Assembly (NCBI RefSeq): GCF_001678945.1
Contig: NZ_CP015124.1
Span: 1,364,001 to 1,428,000, forward strand
DNA: 64,000 nt
From: Phaeobacter gallaeciensis
GTDB taxonomy: Bacteria; Pseudomonadota; Alphaproteobacteria; Rhodobacterales; Rhodobacteraceae
Direction: 5' to 3'
How positions within the stretch are numbered: the first letter of the stretch is position 1; each line of letters starts with the position of its first letter. Under the pieces are notes generated by a model. The model was not told where the DNA came from. It saw only the letters and a program-made list of their open reading frames with translations, and made no database searches. Shown in pieces: positions 7,943 to 15,976 of this stretch. A program made the position numbers and the translations under genes.

Positions 7943-8887
7943 ATGACACCGGGAAAAACATATCTCAGCTCTGACGAAATTCGCCCTTTGGCGGAACGAT
8001 CGGATCCTATGGGACTGTGGTTGCTACTGCACTGCTGGGGCACGATTGCCCTGGCGATCGCGCTCTTCGCGCTCTGGCCCAATGTTCTGACCTTTGTACT
8101 CGCCGTGATGGTGATCGGCTCGCGCCAGCTGGGGCTGGCGATCCTGATGCACGAGGCAGCCCATAACGCGCTGTTCAAGACCCGCCGCTGGAATGAGCTT
8201 GCCGGGGACTGGCTCTGCGGTCGCCCCATTCTCGCGGATCTGGGCGCCTATCGGCATTACCATCTGACCCATCACCGGTTCACCCAGACGGACAAGGACC
8301 CCGATCTGGTCCTGTCGTCGAAATTCCCCACCTCCCGCGCCTCGCTGCGGCGCAAGTTCACCCGCGATCTGACCGGGCAGACCGGCATCAAACAGCTTTT
8401 GGGCCAGATCGCCATGTCCCTGCAGCTGGCCGGAGATGACGACGCGATCAAGGCAGCGAACTCCGATTTCGCCCAAAGCTTCAAGGCGCCGCGCCTTTGG
8501 GGGGCACTGCCGGTATTTTTCGGCATTGCCCTGCTCATCAGTCTGATTGGCGACTGGTGGTGGGGGCTTGCCTTCTGGCTGCTGCCCTATCTCACTTGGT
8601 TCCAGTTCGTGCTGCGGGTGCGCAACATCGCCGAGCATGGCGCCACCGAGCAATCCGAAAACCCGCTGCAGAACGTGCGCACCACCCGCGCAGGCCCGCT
8701 CGCCCGGCTTCTGGTGGCGCCCTATTGGGTGAACTACCATCTGGAGCATCACATGGTAATGCACGTTCCCTGCTGGCAGCTCAGACGCATGCACGCCCTG
8801 TTGCTGAAAAAGGGGCTGGGGGAGCAGATGCGCATCGCGAAAGGGTATGGTCAGGCCTTGGCCGAGGCAGGCTGGCGGCGAGCCTGA
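7943..8887 (+). CDS. Membrane fatty acid desaturase family protein
   Basis: This is a 314-residue integral membrane protein with the three histidine boxes of the fatty acid desaturase family: HEAAHNALF near residue 71, HYHLTHHRF near 102-110, and YHLEHH near 265. These ligate the di-iron centre that inserts a cis double bond using O2. Hydrophobic segments flank the boxes (roughly residues 25-68 and 185-220). A strong ribosome site (GGGAGGA) precedes the ATG. The substrate (acyl chain on phospholipid or another lipid) cannot be told. Carotenoid or sphingolipid modifying enzymes share the same boxes. Confidence 0.85.
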   Translation: MTPGKTYLSSDEIRPLAERSDPMGLWLLLHCWGTIALAIALFALWPNVLTFVLAVMVIGSRQLGLAILMHEAAHNALFKTRRWNELAGDWLCGRPILADLGAYRHYHLTHHRFTQTDKDPDLVLSSKFPTSRASLRRKFTRDLTGQTGIKQLLGQIAMSLQLAGDDDAIKAANSDFAQSFKAPRLWGALPVFFGIALLISLIGDWWWGLAFWLLPYLTWFQFVLRVRNIAEHGATEQSENPLQNVRTTRAGPLARLLVAPYWVNYHLEHHMVMHVPCWQLRRMHALLLKKGLGEQMRIAKGYGQALAEAGWRRA

Positions 8888-8896
8888 TCCTGCGCC

Positions 8897-9709
8897 CTAC
8901 TGTTCCAGCTGGCCGGACCAGCGCAACCAGCTTTCGGGACTGTCGTGGAACACATTGAGGTCCACGTCGCCATCGATCCCCGGCACCCGCCCGGTGCCGG
9001 TGTATTGCCAGAGCCGCCAGAAGGCGCTGGGATAGGTCTGGCGCGGATGCCCGGCGACAGAACGCAGCCAGAACTCCGTGCCGCGCAGTCGACCGATGCC
9101 GGTTTCGGCAAAGAAATCCACCGTGGTGTAGATGACCGGGCGGCGGCCATAGTGAGCCTCCAAAATATCCAGAAACTTACGCGCCTCAGAGCGGATATGC
9201 GCACCATCGGGGCGATGCCTGCAGGTCTTTGAGTGGTGGTTCCACTCCATATCCAGAACATGGGGCAGCGCCTTTGCATCACGCGGCACGTTGCGGATGA
9301 ACCACCGCGCCTGCTCCCGCGCAGGGCGACAGAAGTAGAAATAGTGATAGGCCCCGCGCGGCATCCCTGCCCGTGCAGCGCCGCGCCAGTTGTCGCCGAA
9401 CTCCGGATCCAGCAGATCCCCGCCCTCGGTCGCCTTGAGATAGGCAAAGGAGACGCCTGCCGCCTTGGCCGTGTCCCAGTCGATGTCGCCCTGCCAGCGC
9501 GACACATCAATTCCGTGAATGGCATAGGAGTAGGGCGTGCGTCCCTCCCATGAATGCGGATCGCTGTCCTCGAACCGGGGATAGGTCACCAGCCGGGCCA
9601 GCTGTGCATCGGACGGAAGCTGGGTCGGCGCCGGGCGCTCCGGCTCGGGCCGGGTGCCGCAAGCAGCCAGTGCCATAAGGCAAAGGGCCGACATCAAAAA
9701 GAACCGCAT
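8897..9709 (-). CDS. Glycoside hydrolase family 25 (lysozyme-like) lipoprotein
   Basis: The chosen start gives 270 residues. An N-terminal signal peptide ends in a lipobox (LMALAAC, Cys17), so the protein is probably lipid-anchored, most likely in the outer membrane or periplasm. The mature domain follows the GH25 pattern: GIDVSRWQGDIDW, FAYLKATEG, GAYHYFYF, and the VLDMEWN segment with the acidic catalytic residues. It would hydrolyse the MurNAc-GlcNAc bond of peptidoglycan. Two adjacent ATGs (9710-9712 and 9707-9709) follow GGAGG; the second has the better spacing. The stop lies 10 bp from the end of the convergent desaturase gene. Confidence 0.85.
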   Translation of the reverse strand: MRFFLMSALCLMALAACGTRPEPERPAPTQLPSDAQLARLVTYPRFEDSDPHSWEGRTPYSYAIHGIDVSRWQGDIDWDTAKAAGVSFAYLKATEGGDLLDPEFGDNWRGAARAGMPRGAYHYFYFCRPAREQARWFIRNVPRDAKALPHVLDMEWNHHSKTCRHRPDGAHIRSEARKFLDILEAHYGRRPVIYTTVDFFAETGIGRLRGTEFWLRSVAGHPRQTYPSAFWRLWQYTGTGRVPGIDGDVDLNVFHDSPESWLRWSGQLEQ

Positions 9710-9824
9710 CATCCCTCCGCACACAAACAAACACAGTCTTTTGCCCCGCCTCTGGCTCGCGCGGACTACATCCTCGGATTTTTTCGCAGAAACCGATATG
9801 CCCGGAGCCAGTTTGCTGCGCCGC

Positions 9825-10718
9825 TCAGACCCATTTGGCCAGCGGTGGCAGGCTCATCAGAACCGCATTAGCATCGTGCCCGGTTTCCAAACCAAACTTT
9901 GTCCCCCGGTCATAGACCAGATTATACTCGGCATAGAGGCCACGATGCACAAGCTGCGCCTCCTTGTCCTTGTCATCAAAAGGCTGAACCCGGCGCTTTT
10001 CCACCAGCGGCAGATAGGCTGGCAGGAAGGCGCGGCCAATGTCCTGGGTCAGGGCGAAATCCGCTTCCCAGTCACCAGTGCAGCGATCATCCATGAAGAT
10101 GCCGCCAACCCCGCGCGCACGGTGGCGATGCGGGATGTAGAAATACTCATCCGCCCATTCCTTCAGGCGCGGATAAAGATCGGCGCCATGCGGGTCGAGA
10201 TGCTTTTTCTGCTGGGCGTGGAAATGCGCGGTATCTTCGGCATACTCGATGCAAGGGTTGAGGTCCGAGCCGCCGCCGAACCACCAGGCATGCGGGGTCC
10301 AGAACATGCGGGTGTTCATGTGAACCGCAGGCACATGCGGGTTCTGCATATGCGCAACCAGCGAAATGCCCGAGGCCCAGAACCGCGGGTCATCCTTCAT
10401 GCCCGGAATGCCCTTGCGCGCCGCCATGGCGTTCTGCGCCCGCTCGCCCAGCGTGCCGTAGACCTCCGAGATATTGACGCCAACCTTTTCAAAGACACGG
10501 CCGCCCCGCATCACGCTCATCAGCCCGCCGCCCGCGTCCGACCCGTCATCCGCGGTGCGCTTCGTCTCGCTCACCTCGAATCGGCCCGGCGCCTGATCCG
10601 AGAAGGGGCCGGTGTCATGGCTCGCCTCAAGCGCCTCGAAGGCCGCGACGATCTCATCGCGCAGGGTGCGGAACCAGGCGGCGGCGCGGGCTTTTTCGTC
10701 TTTCATTTCAGCAGTCAT
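9825..10718 (-). CDS. hemF: Oxygen-dependent coproporphyrinogen III oxidase
   Basis: At 297 residues it is the typical HemF length. Clear family segments are GGGLMSVMRGGRVFEKVGVN near residues 63-82, WFGGGSDLNPC near residue 150, and RGVGGIFMDD near 203. It converts coproporphyrinogen III to protoporphyrinogen IX using O2 in the cytoplasm. The oxygen-independent counterpart hemN lies about 20 kb away next to fnrL, so the organism can make heme with and without oxygen. No FNR box was seen near this gene. Confidence 0.97.
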   Translation of the reverse strand: MTAEMKDEKARAAAWFRTLRDEIVAAFEALEASHDTGPFSDQAPGRFEVSETKRTADDGSDAGGGLMSVMRGGRVFEKVGVNISEVYGTLGERAQNAMAARKGIPGMKDDPRFWASGISLVAHMQNPHVPAVHMNTRMFWTPHAWWFGGGSDLNPCIEYAEDTAHFHAQQKKHLDPHGADLYPRLKEWADEYFYIPHRHRARGVGGIFMDDRCTGDWEADFALTQDIGRAFLPAYLPLVEKRRVQPFDDKDKEAQLVHRGLYAEYNLVYDRGTKFGLETGHDANAVLMSLPPLAKWV

Positions 10719-10784
10719 CTCAGAGCGTCTTTCGGTACTTGTGGGACGCCGCGCTGCGTGAGCGCAAGCAAGCCCCGGAATTCA

Positions 10785-11588
10785 TCAGTGAACAGGAGCG
10801 GCAACGGAATCCAGCAGCGTGCGACCACCATCGACCGTCACGATCTGGCCCGTCATGAAACTGGCCGCGTCCGAGGCAAGGAACTGCGCCGTTTCGGTCA
10901 GCTCGGTCGGTGCGGCGATGCGGCCCAGCGGTGTGTGATCTTCGATATCCTGACGATAGGCGCGGTTGTCCTTGAGCGTGCCCCTGAGCGACGCGCTCAT
11001 CACCGAGCCAAAGGCAATGGAATTCACCCGGACCCCATGCGGCGCATAAGAGACAGAGAGCGACCGGGTCAGCTGATCCAGCGCCGCCGAAGCCACCGAA
11101 TAGGCCATCAGATCGGGGTGGGTCCGCCGCGCCGCGATCGACGACAGGTTGATGATGGCCCCGCGCGCAGCGCCCGGCTCGCGCCCCTCGCCCTGCTTGA
11201 TCATCCGCCGCGCCGCCTGCTGCGATAGACGCAGTGTCGGCAACAGGTTCTCGGTCAGCAGCAGTTCCAGCGACTCATCCTTCGGGTCCAGCGGGTCACT
11301 AGGGACCACCTGACGGGCGCCGTTGACGAGGATATCCACGTCTTCGAAGGCATCGATGGTCGCCGACAACAGATTGGCAATAGTCAGCCTTTCGCGCAGA
11401 TCCCCGGCGAAGTAGCGGATGTTGCTTTCGTCGGCCTGCTCTCCCAGTTCGGCGATCAGGGCCGCCTCGTTGGTGTCGGCAAACATGACGTTGGCACCGG
11501 CATCCGCGAACTGCTTGCCAATGGCCAGACCAATCCCGCTTGAGGCGCCGGTCACGATGGCAGTTTTGCCGGAAATCGAAAAGGACAT
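10785..11588 (-). CDS. SDR family NAD(P)-dependent oxidoreductase
   Basis: This is a 267-residue classical short-chain dehydrogenase. The cofactor motif TGASSGIG lies at residues 14-21, an NGAR variant of NNAG near 89, the catalytic Ser in NLSSIA, and a Tyr in AYSVAS. That last motif is a variant of YxxxK: the position of the catalytic Lys reads as Ala/Ser (MAYSVASAALDQ), so dehydrogenase activity may be altered or absent. The start follows GGAG with good spacing. It lies 66 bp upstream of hemF on the same strand and may share a transcript. Substrate unknown. Confidence 0.8.
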   Translation of the reverse strand: MSFSISGKTAIVTGASSGIGLAIGKQFADAGANVMFADTNEAALIAELGEQADESNIRYFAGDLRERLTIANLLSATIDAFEDVDILVNGARQVVPSDPLDPKDESLELLLTENLLPTLRLSQQAARRMIKQGEGREPGAARGAIINLSSIAARRTHPDLMAYSVASAALDQLTRSLSVSYAPHGVRVNSIAFGSVMSASLRGTLKDNRAYRQDIEDHTPLGRIAAPTELTETAQFLASDAASFMTGQIVTVDGGRTLLDSVAAPVH

Positions 11589-11689
11589 TCGGGCACTCCA
11601 GAATGTTGCGTCGCGTAGTGAAAACTGAGCCGGAGCCTAGACCGGACCATTCGGTTTGAAAACCTGCAATACGGGGTGACCTTACCGCC

Positions 11690-12685
11690 CTAACGCCGCT
11701 GCCGTTTGGGGCGGCTGGCGTGCAGCACCTTGAACCGGTTGTCGCCGGCAGCTTCCTCGACCGCGGCAAACCGCTCTGACAGGGTGATCTCATAGGGCAG
11801 ATGCCGGTTGGCAACCATCCACAGATGCCCCGAGGCGGTCAGCATCTCGGCAGCGCGGGAAATGAAGGCCTTCCCCAGCTCCGGCTCAGCGCTGCGGCCG
11901 CTATGAAACGGCGGGTTCATCACCACCGCGTTCATCTGCCCCGGCGCCTTCCAATTGCGCACATCGGCCCAGTGGAACTGCGCCCGGTCATCGGCAACGT
12001 TGCCCCGCGCGCAGGACAGCGCGTCATGATTGGCCTCGACCAGGTGTAGCTCTTCGATTTCAGGGTGGCTCAGCATTTGCCGGGACAGATACCCCCAGCC
12101 TGCGCCGAGATCAGCAACGGCACGGCCAAGTTTTGCAGGCAGGGCGTCGACCAGTAGTTTCGAGGCCGGATCGATTCCGTCAGCGGAAAACACTCCCGGC
12201 ACGGTCACGAAGCCCTCAACCTCAACGCCGTCTGCGGGCGGCAACCAGTCGGACAGCGCATCACCGCCGCCATCGAACCAGAAGACCTTGCCATGCGCCT
12301 TGGACACCGGTTCGGACGGGGACATGCGTTTGCGCAGTTCCTTCAGGATGGAATCGATCCCGTCCGTCTTGGCCCCATCTACCAGCACCGGACCGTCCGT
12401 CAGGGCCGAAGCCTGCGCCACCGCCATCCGCGACTGCGCCTTGGCGCGGGACAGGAACACCACGGCAGCGGCAAACCGCATGTCATCCGGCAATTCGGGG
12501 CGACAATCGTACCCTTGCGCGGCAAAGGCATCGTATTCACCGCGCATCGGCTGGATCAGCACCAGCTGATCCTTTGGCAGGCACGACAGATCGTGCTCCG
12601 CGCGCGGGTGGAAAACGGCGATACGGCCCTCTGCAGGCACCGCAAAGCCGCCCGTCTCAAGAGCGAGCGACAGGCGAACGGACAT
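11690..12685 (-). CDS. Class I SAM-dependent methyltransferase, RsmC/RlmG-like
   Basis: The protein has 331 residues. The C-terminal half is a Rossmann methyltransferase: the SAM-binding strand AVADLGAGWGYLS lies near residue 190, followed by the catalytic motif NPPF near residue 256, which marks base-amino methyltransferases acting on guanine. The N-terminal half is a degenerate copy, as in RsmC (16S rRNA m2G1207) and RlmG (23S rRNA). It probably modifies rRNA. The start at 12685 is preceded by GAGG. It follows clpS on the same strand with only 12 bp between the genes. Confidence 0.82.
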   Translation of the reverse strand: MSVRLSLALETGGFAVPAEGRIAVFHPRAEHDLSCLPKDQLVLIQPMRGEYDAFAAQGYDCRPELPDDMRFAAAVVFLSRAKAQSRMAVAQASALTDGPVLVDGAKTDGIDSILKELRKRMSPSEPVSKAHGKVFWFDGGGDALSDWLPPADGVEVEGFVTVPGVFSADGIDPASKLLVDALPAKLGRAVADLGAGWGYLSRQMLSHPEIEELHLVEANHDALSCARGNVADDRAQFHWADVRNWKAPGQMNAVVMNPPFHSGRSAEPELGKAFISRAAEMLTASGHLWMVANRHLPYEITLSERFAAVEEAAGDNRFKVLHASRPKRQRR

Positions 12686-12697
12686 AGCGGGACCTCT

Positions 12698-13039
12698 TCA
12701 GTCTTCTTTTTCCATGGTGCATTGCAGCGGATGCTGATGGCGACGGGCAAAATCCATCACCTGCGCGACCTTTGTCTCGGCGATCTCGTGGCTGAAAACA
12801 CCAACCACGGCCAGACCTTTTTTGTGCACGGTCAGCATGATTTCAAACGCCTGCGCGTGTGTCATGCCAAAGAACCGTTCCAGCACCATGACCACGAATT
12901 CCATCGGGGTGTAGTCATCGTTGAGCAGCAGAACCTTGTAGCGCGGCGGTCGCTGGGTTTTCGGCCGGGTCTTGGTCAGGACACCAAGATCGCTGTCGTC
13001 GTCCGAGTTGTCCGTCATCATCACTGGCTGAAGCAGCAT
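12698..13039 (-). CDS. clpS: ATP-dependent Clp protease adaptor ClpS
   Basis: The protein has up to 113 residues. It contains the ClpS core [17 protein letters not shown] (the N-degron binding pocket) and the MLTVHKKG and [12 protein letters not shown] segments. ClpS delivers N-end-rule substrates to ClpA and blocks SsrA-tagged substrate degradation. Two ATGs at 13019-13021 and 13016-13018 are alternative starts that would remove six or seven residues; the ribosome-site evidence is weak for all. No clpA follows; the next gene on this strand is the methyltransferase. Confidence 0.95.
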   Translation of the reverse strand: MLLQPVMMTDNSDDDSDLGVLTKTRPKTQRPPRYKVLLLNDDYTPMEFVVMVLERFFGMTHAQAFEIMLTVHKKGLAVVGVFSHEIAETKVAQVMDFARRHQHPLQCTMEKED

Positions 13040-13116
13040 AGCGTCTCTATTCCGGTCGTGCTTGGATTGGTTTCATCGCATATATAGCGTTTTGACCGCG
13101 CAGGAAAAGAGAGTGT

Positions 13117-13839
13117 ATGGCCTCAGTGACACGCAATTTGACGACAATCGGTTTTGATGCCGATGACACCCTCTGGCACAACGAGCGCTTTTTTCGTGTC
13201 ACGCAAGAGCGTTTTGCCGAGTTGTTGCAGGATCATACGCCGCAGGACATGGGTCCCGATGCGCTAGCCGCGCGGCTGCTGGAGGCGGAAAAGCGCAACC
13301 TCGGACGCTATGGCTACGGCGTGAAGGGCTTCACCCTGTCGATGATCGAAACCGCCATAGATGTCACCGAATCACAGGTCCCGGCCAGCGTCATCAAAGA
13401 GCTGATCGTCGCCGGACAGATGATGCTGTCCTATCCGATCGACCTGCTGCCCCATGCCCGTGAGGCCGTGGAGAAACTGGCTGGTGACTACCGTATCGTA
13501 TTGATCACAAAGGGTGATCTTCTGGATCAGGAGCGCAAACTGGCGCAATCGGGGCTGGGCGATCTGTTCGATGGGGTCGAAATCGTTTCGGAAAAAACCG
13601 CCCCGATCTACCACGATATCTTCGAGCGGCACGGGACCGGCGCGGCACAGGCAATGATGGTGGGAAACTCCATGCGCTCGGACGTGGTACCGATGATCAA
13701 GGCCGGAGGCTGGGGCACCTATGTGCCGCACGGGCTGATCTGGGAGGTTGAGCACGCCGAGGCACCTGAGCGGCACCCTCGGTATCACGAGATTTCGGAC
13801 CTTGGCTGCCTTCAGGATCTGATCCGGGAAATCGGATAG
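13117..13839 (+). CDS. HAD superfamily hydrolase
   Basis: The protein has 240 residues. Motif I is FDADDTLW with nucleophile Asp14 and acid/base Asp16; motif II is LITKGD near residue 128; the motif III Lys is in VSEKTAP; motif IV is MVGNSMRSDV near 186. The helical cap between motifs I and II places it among C1-type phosphatases (YjjG-like nucleotidase or phosphoglycolate-phosphatase relatives). The substrate cannot be assigned. It diverges from clpS, and the start follows an AAGAGAG site. Confidence 0.85.
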   Translation: MASVTRNLTTIGFDADDTLWHNERFFRVTQERFAELLQDHTPQDMGPDALAARLLEAEKRNLGRYGYGVKGFTLSMIETAIDVTESQVPASVIKELIVAGQMMLSYPIDLLPHAREAVEKLAGDYRIVLITKGDLLDQERKLAQSGLGDLFDGVEIVSEKTAPIYHDIFERHGTGAAQAMMVGNSMRSDVVPMIKAGGWGTYVPHGLIWEVEHAEAPERHPRYHEISDLGCLQDLIREIG

Positions 13840-14145
13840 AACTCAACCCGCAAGCCACACAGCTCGACGCGCCAAAAACCTGTTGCCGAAACGCATCGCC
13901 TAGACTGATTTTTCAGCGCTGCAAAGCGGGCCAGACGCCCAATTTTCCACCTTTTTGGTCAACACTTTTTTAACCAAACGCACATCTAGGCAACGCACTC
14001 AAAGCCGCTACAACATGTCGGTATATGTACCTGCCGCAGCTGCAGAACCGGTCACGGAAATGGTTTATTCCAGCGCCATCACATGCTACCGTTTTGTTAA
14101 AGAAGTAGAACAGTCAGCCGGAAAACCGGCGGCGAGAGGCAGAAA
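13840..14145. other. Intergenic region before the carboxypeptidase gene
   Basis: About 306 bp, less GC-rich than its surroundings. It contains an imperfect inverted repeat, TTTGGT at about 13953-13958 against ACCAAA at about 13973-13978, around a run of T residues. This could be a weak terminator or a regulator site. The short frame open across 13955-14182 has no ribosome site and overlaps the next start, so it is not taken as a gene. Nothing else was recognised. Confidence 0.4.
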
Positions 14146-15696
14146 ATGGCAGATATCGTGCAGGTCAGGTGTATTCCGCTGACCCACGCCCTGCGGGCAT
14201 TCGCCCGGCAGATGGCTTGGGCCTTGGGTGTTGTTCTAACAGTCGCGTTGGTGGGCCTTCCGCCTACCCAGGCAACCGCCGCCCCCTATGCGGCAATGGT
14301 CGTGGATGCCCGGACCGGCGAGGTGCTGCACTCGCGCAACGCCGACACACGCCTGCACCCGGCTTCGCTTACCAAGATGATGACGCTCTACATCGCGTTT
14401 GAAGCAGTCCGGAACGGTGAAATATCGCTGGATAACAAGGTTCGCATCAGCAGCAACGCTGCCTCCGAGCCGCCCTCCAAGCTCGGACTTCGCTCGGGGC
14501 AGCGCATCGCATTTCGATATCTGATCCGTGCCGCCGCAGTGAAATCAGCCAATGACGCCGCGACCGCCATCGGCGAAACTCTGGCCGGATCCGAAGCCGC
14601 CTTTGCCCGCCGCATGACCCGCACCGCAAAGGCGCTTGGCATGTCCCGCACGACCTTCAAGAACGCCCATGGTCTGACCGAAAGCGGCCATATGTCCACC
14701 GCCCGGGACATGACCACCCTGGGACGTCACATGCTTTATGACTACCCCGAGTATTATAACCTGTTTTCGCGCACCTCCACCGACGCCGGCGTGCGCGTCG
14801 TGCCCAACACAAACCGCCGCCTTCTGGCGGCCTACAAGGGCGCTGACGGGATCAAGACGGGTTATACCCGCGCCGCCGGTTTCAACCTCGTGGCTTCGGC
14901 CAAGCGCGGCAACGAGCGAGTGATCGCTACCGTGTTCGGCGGTAAATCCTCGACCTCGCGCAACGCCAAGGTCGCAGAGCTTTTGGACCTCGGCTTCCGC
15001 CGTGCCCCGGCGCACGCGAAACTGCGCAAACCGGCGATGCCCGCCTATGTGGGCAACCAGAACATCCAGGTGGCTGATGGCGCCGCAGGCAAGACCATCC
15101 GCGTCAGCGGCCGGGTCCAAACCAGCCTGCGTCCGCGCCTGCGCCCCGCAACCGAGCCTGCCGAAGATACAGCGCCGGTGCTGGTCGCCGAAGCCAGCCA
15201 GACCACAGAAGAAACCGCTGCGGATACCGTGGCATCGACGCCCAAGCTCGACCCCGAGATCCTGCAGGCCAGCGTCGAAGCCGCAATCACCGAAGCCAAA
15301 GTGGTTCCCGCCTCTGCCGAGAAACCGACCGTTGGCACGGCTGTAAAGACCTTCTTCAAGGGCCTGCGCCCCGTCGCCCGCCCGGCCAGATTGGCAAAGG
15401 CAGAGACCGCCGCCGAGCCGGAACCGGTTGTTGTCACCCGTCTTTCGACCTCCGGGGGGCGCTACTGGGGTATCAACGTGGGCCGCTACACCAACCGGTA
15501 TGAAGCGGAAAAGGTCCTGCTGCGCACGGCCCTGTCGGAAATGGAAACGCTCAATGGCTCGCTGCGCAAGGTGTCCAAATCCAGATTGGGGTTTGAAGCC
15601 AACTTCCTTGGCATGAGCAAGGAAAGCGCGGAACTGGCTTGTCGGCGCCTACAGGCCCGCAACGTGACCTGCGATACATTGGGACCCGCCTCCTGA
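14146..15696 (+). CDS. D-alanyl-D-alanine carboxypeptidase with C-terminal SPOR domain
   Basis: This is a 516-residue low-molecular-weight penicillin-binding protein. A hydrophobic signal peptide spans about residues 20-45 (cleavage near ATAA). The catalytic domain carries the three penicillin-binding motifs: Ser74-x-x-Lys77 in SLTKM, Ser134-Ala-Asn136, and Lys237-Thr-Gly in KTGYT. A Pro/Ala/Glu-rich linker (about 320-440) leads to a SPOR domain (about 440-514), which binds denuded glycan at the septum. It trims pentapeptides in the periplasm and probably acts at division sites. Length and the added SPOR domain match alphaproteobacterial DacF-like enzymes. Confidence 0.92.
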   Translation: MADIVQVRCIPLTHALRAFARQMAWALGVVLTVALVGLPPTQATAAPYAAMVVDARTGEVLHSRNADTRLHPASLTKMMTLYIAFEAVRNGEISLDNKVRISSNAASEPPSKLGLRSGQRIAFRYLIRAAAVKSANDAATAIGETLAGSEAAFARRMTRTAKALGMSRTTFKNAHGLTESGHMSTARDMTTLGRHMLYDYPEYYNLFSRTSTDAGVRVVPNTNRRLLAAYKGADGIKTGYTRAAGFNLVASAKRGNERVIATVFGGKSSTSRNAKVAELLDLGFRRAPAHAKLRKPAMPAYVGNQNIQVADGAAGKTIRVSGRVQTSLRPRLRPATEPAEDTAPVLVAEASQTTEETAADTVASTPKLDPEILQASVEAAITEAKVVPASAEKPTVGTAVKTFFKGLRPVARPARLAKAETAAEPEPVVVTRLSTSGGRYWGINVGRYTNRYEAEKVLLRTALSEMETLNGSLRKVSKSRLGFEANFLGMSKESAELACRRLQARNVTCDTLGPAS

Positions 15697-15742
15697 CCCC
15701 CTTGCCCATGCAAGGGACAAGGCACCAGACCACCAGAAACGA

Positions 15743-15769
15743 AAAAGGCCCCGGACGACGGGGCCTTTT
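15743..15769. terminator. Bidirectional intrinsic terminator between the carboxypeptidase and ccoS
   Basis: Perfect 10-bp stem AAAAGGCCCC / GGGGCCTTTT with a 7-nt loop, ending in a T-rich tract on both strands. It serves the convergent transcripts of the carboxypeptidase gene (+) and the ccoGHIS operon (-). Confidence 0.9.
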
Positions 15770-15799
15770 CTTTTGTGTGATCCTGCACAGCGCCACGGG

Positions 15800-15958
15800 T
15801 CAGGGTTTCGGGTGATCATCCCATTCATCGCTCAGGATGCGCCGAGCATCGCCTTCGGGATCGTCATACTGGTTCGACCGCACGGTGTAGATAAAGGCGA
15901 CAAGCGCCGCCCCGCCCAGGATCAGCGAAATTGGGATCAGGTAGGACAGGACGCTCAT
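15800..15958 (-). CDS. ccoS: cbb3-type cytochrome oxidase assembly protein CcoS
   Basis: This 52-residue protein has one N-terminal membrane helix (about residues 3-25, SYLIPISLILGGAALVAFI). A short cytoplasmic tail follows with the characteristic SNQYDDPEGDARRIL segment of CcoS. CcoS is required for cofactor insertion into the cbb3 oxidase. It is the last gene of ccoGHIS, 18 bp after the ccoI stop. Confidence 0.93.
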   Translation of the reverse strand: MSVLSYLIPISLILGGAALVAFIYTVRSNQYDDPEGDARRILSDEWDDHPKP

Positions 15959-15976
15959 CTTGCGGACTTTCTCAGC

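Noticed and set aside
13955-14182. 75-codon plus-strand frame before the carboxypeptidase
   Set aside because: No ribosome site, unusual composition, and it overlaps the start of the carboxypeptidase gene.
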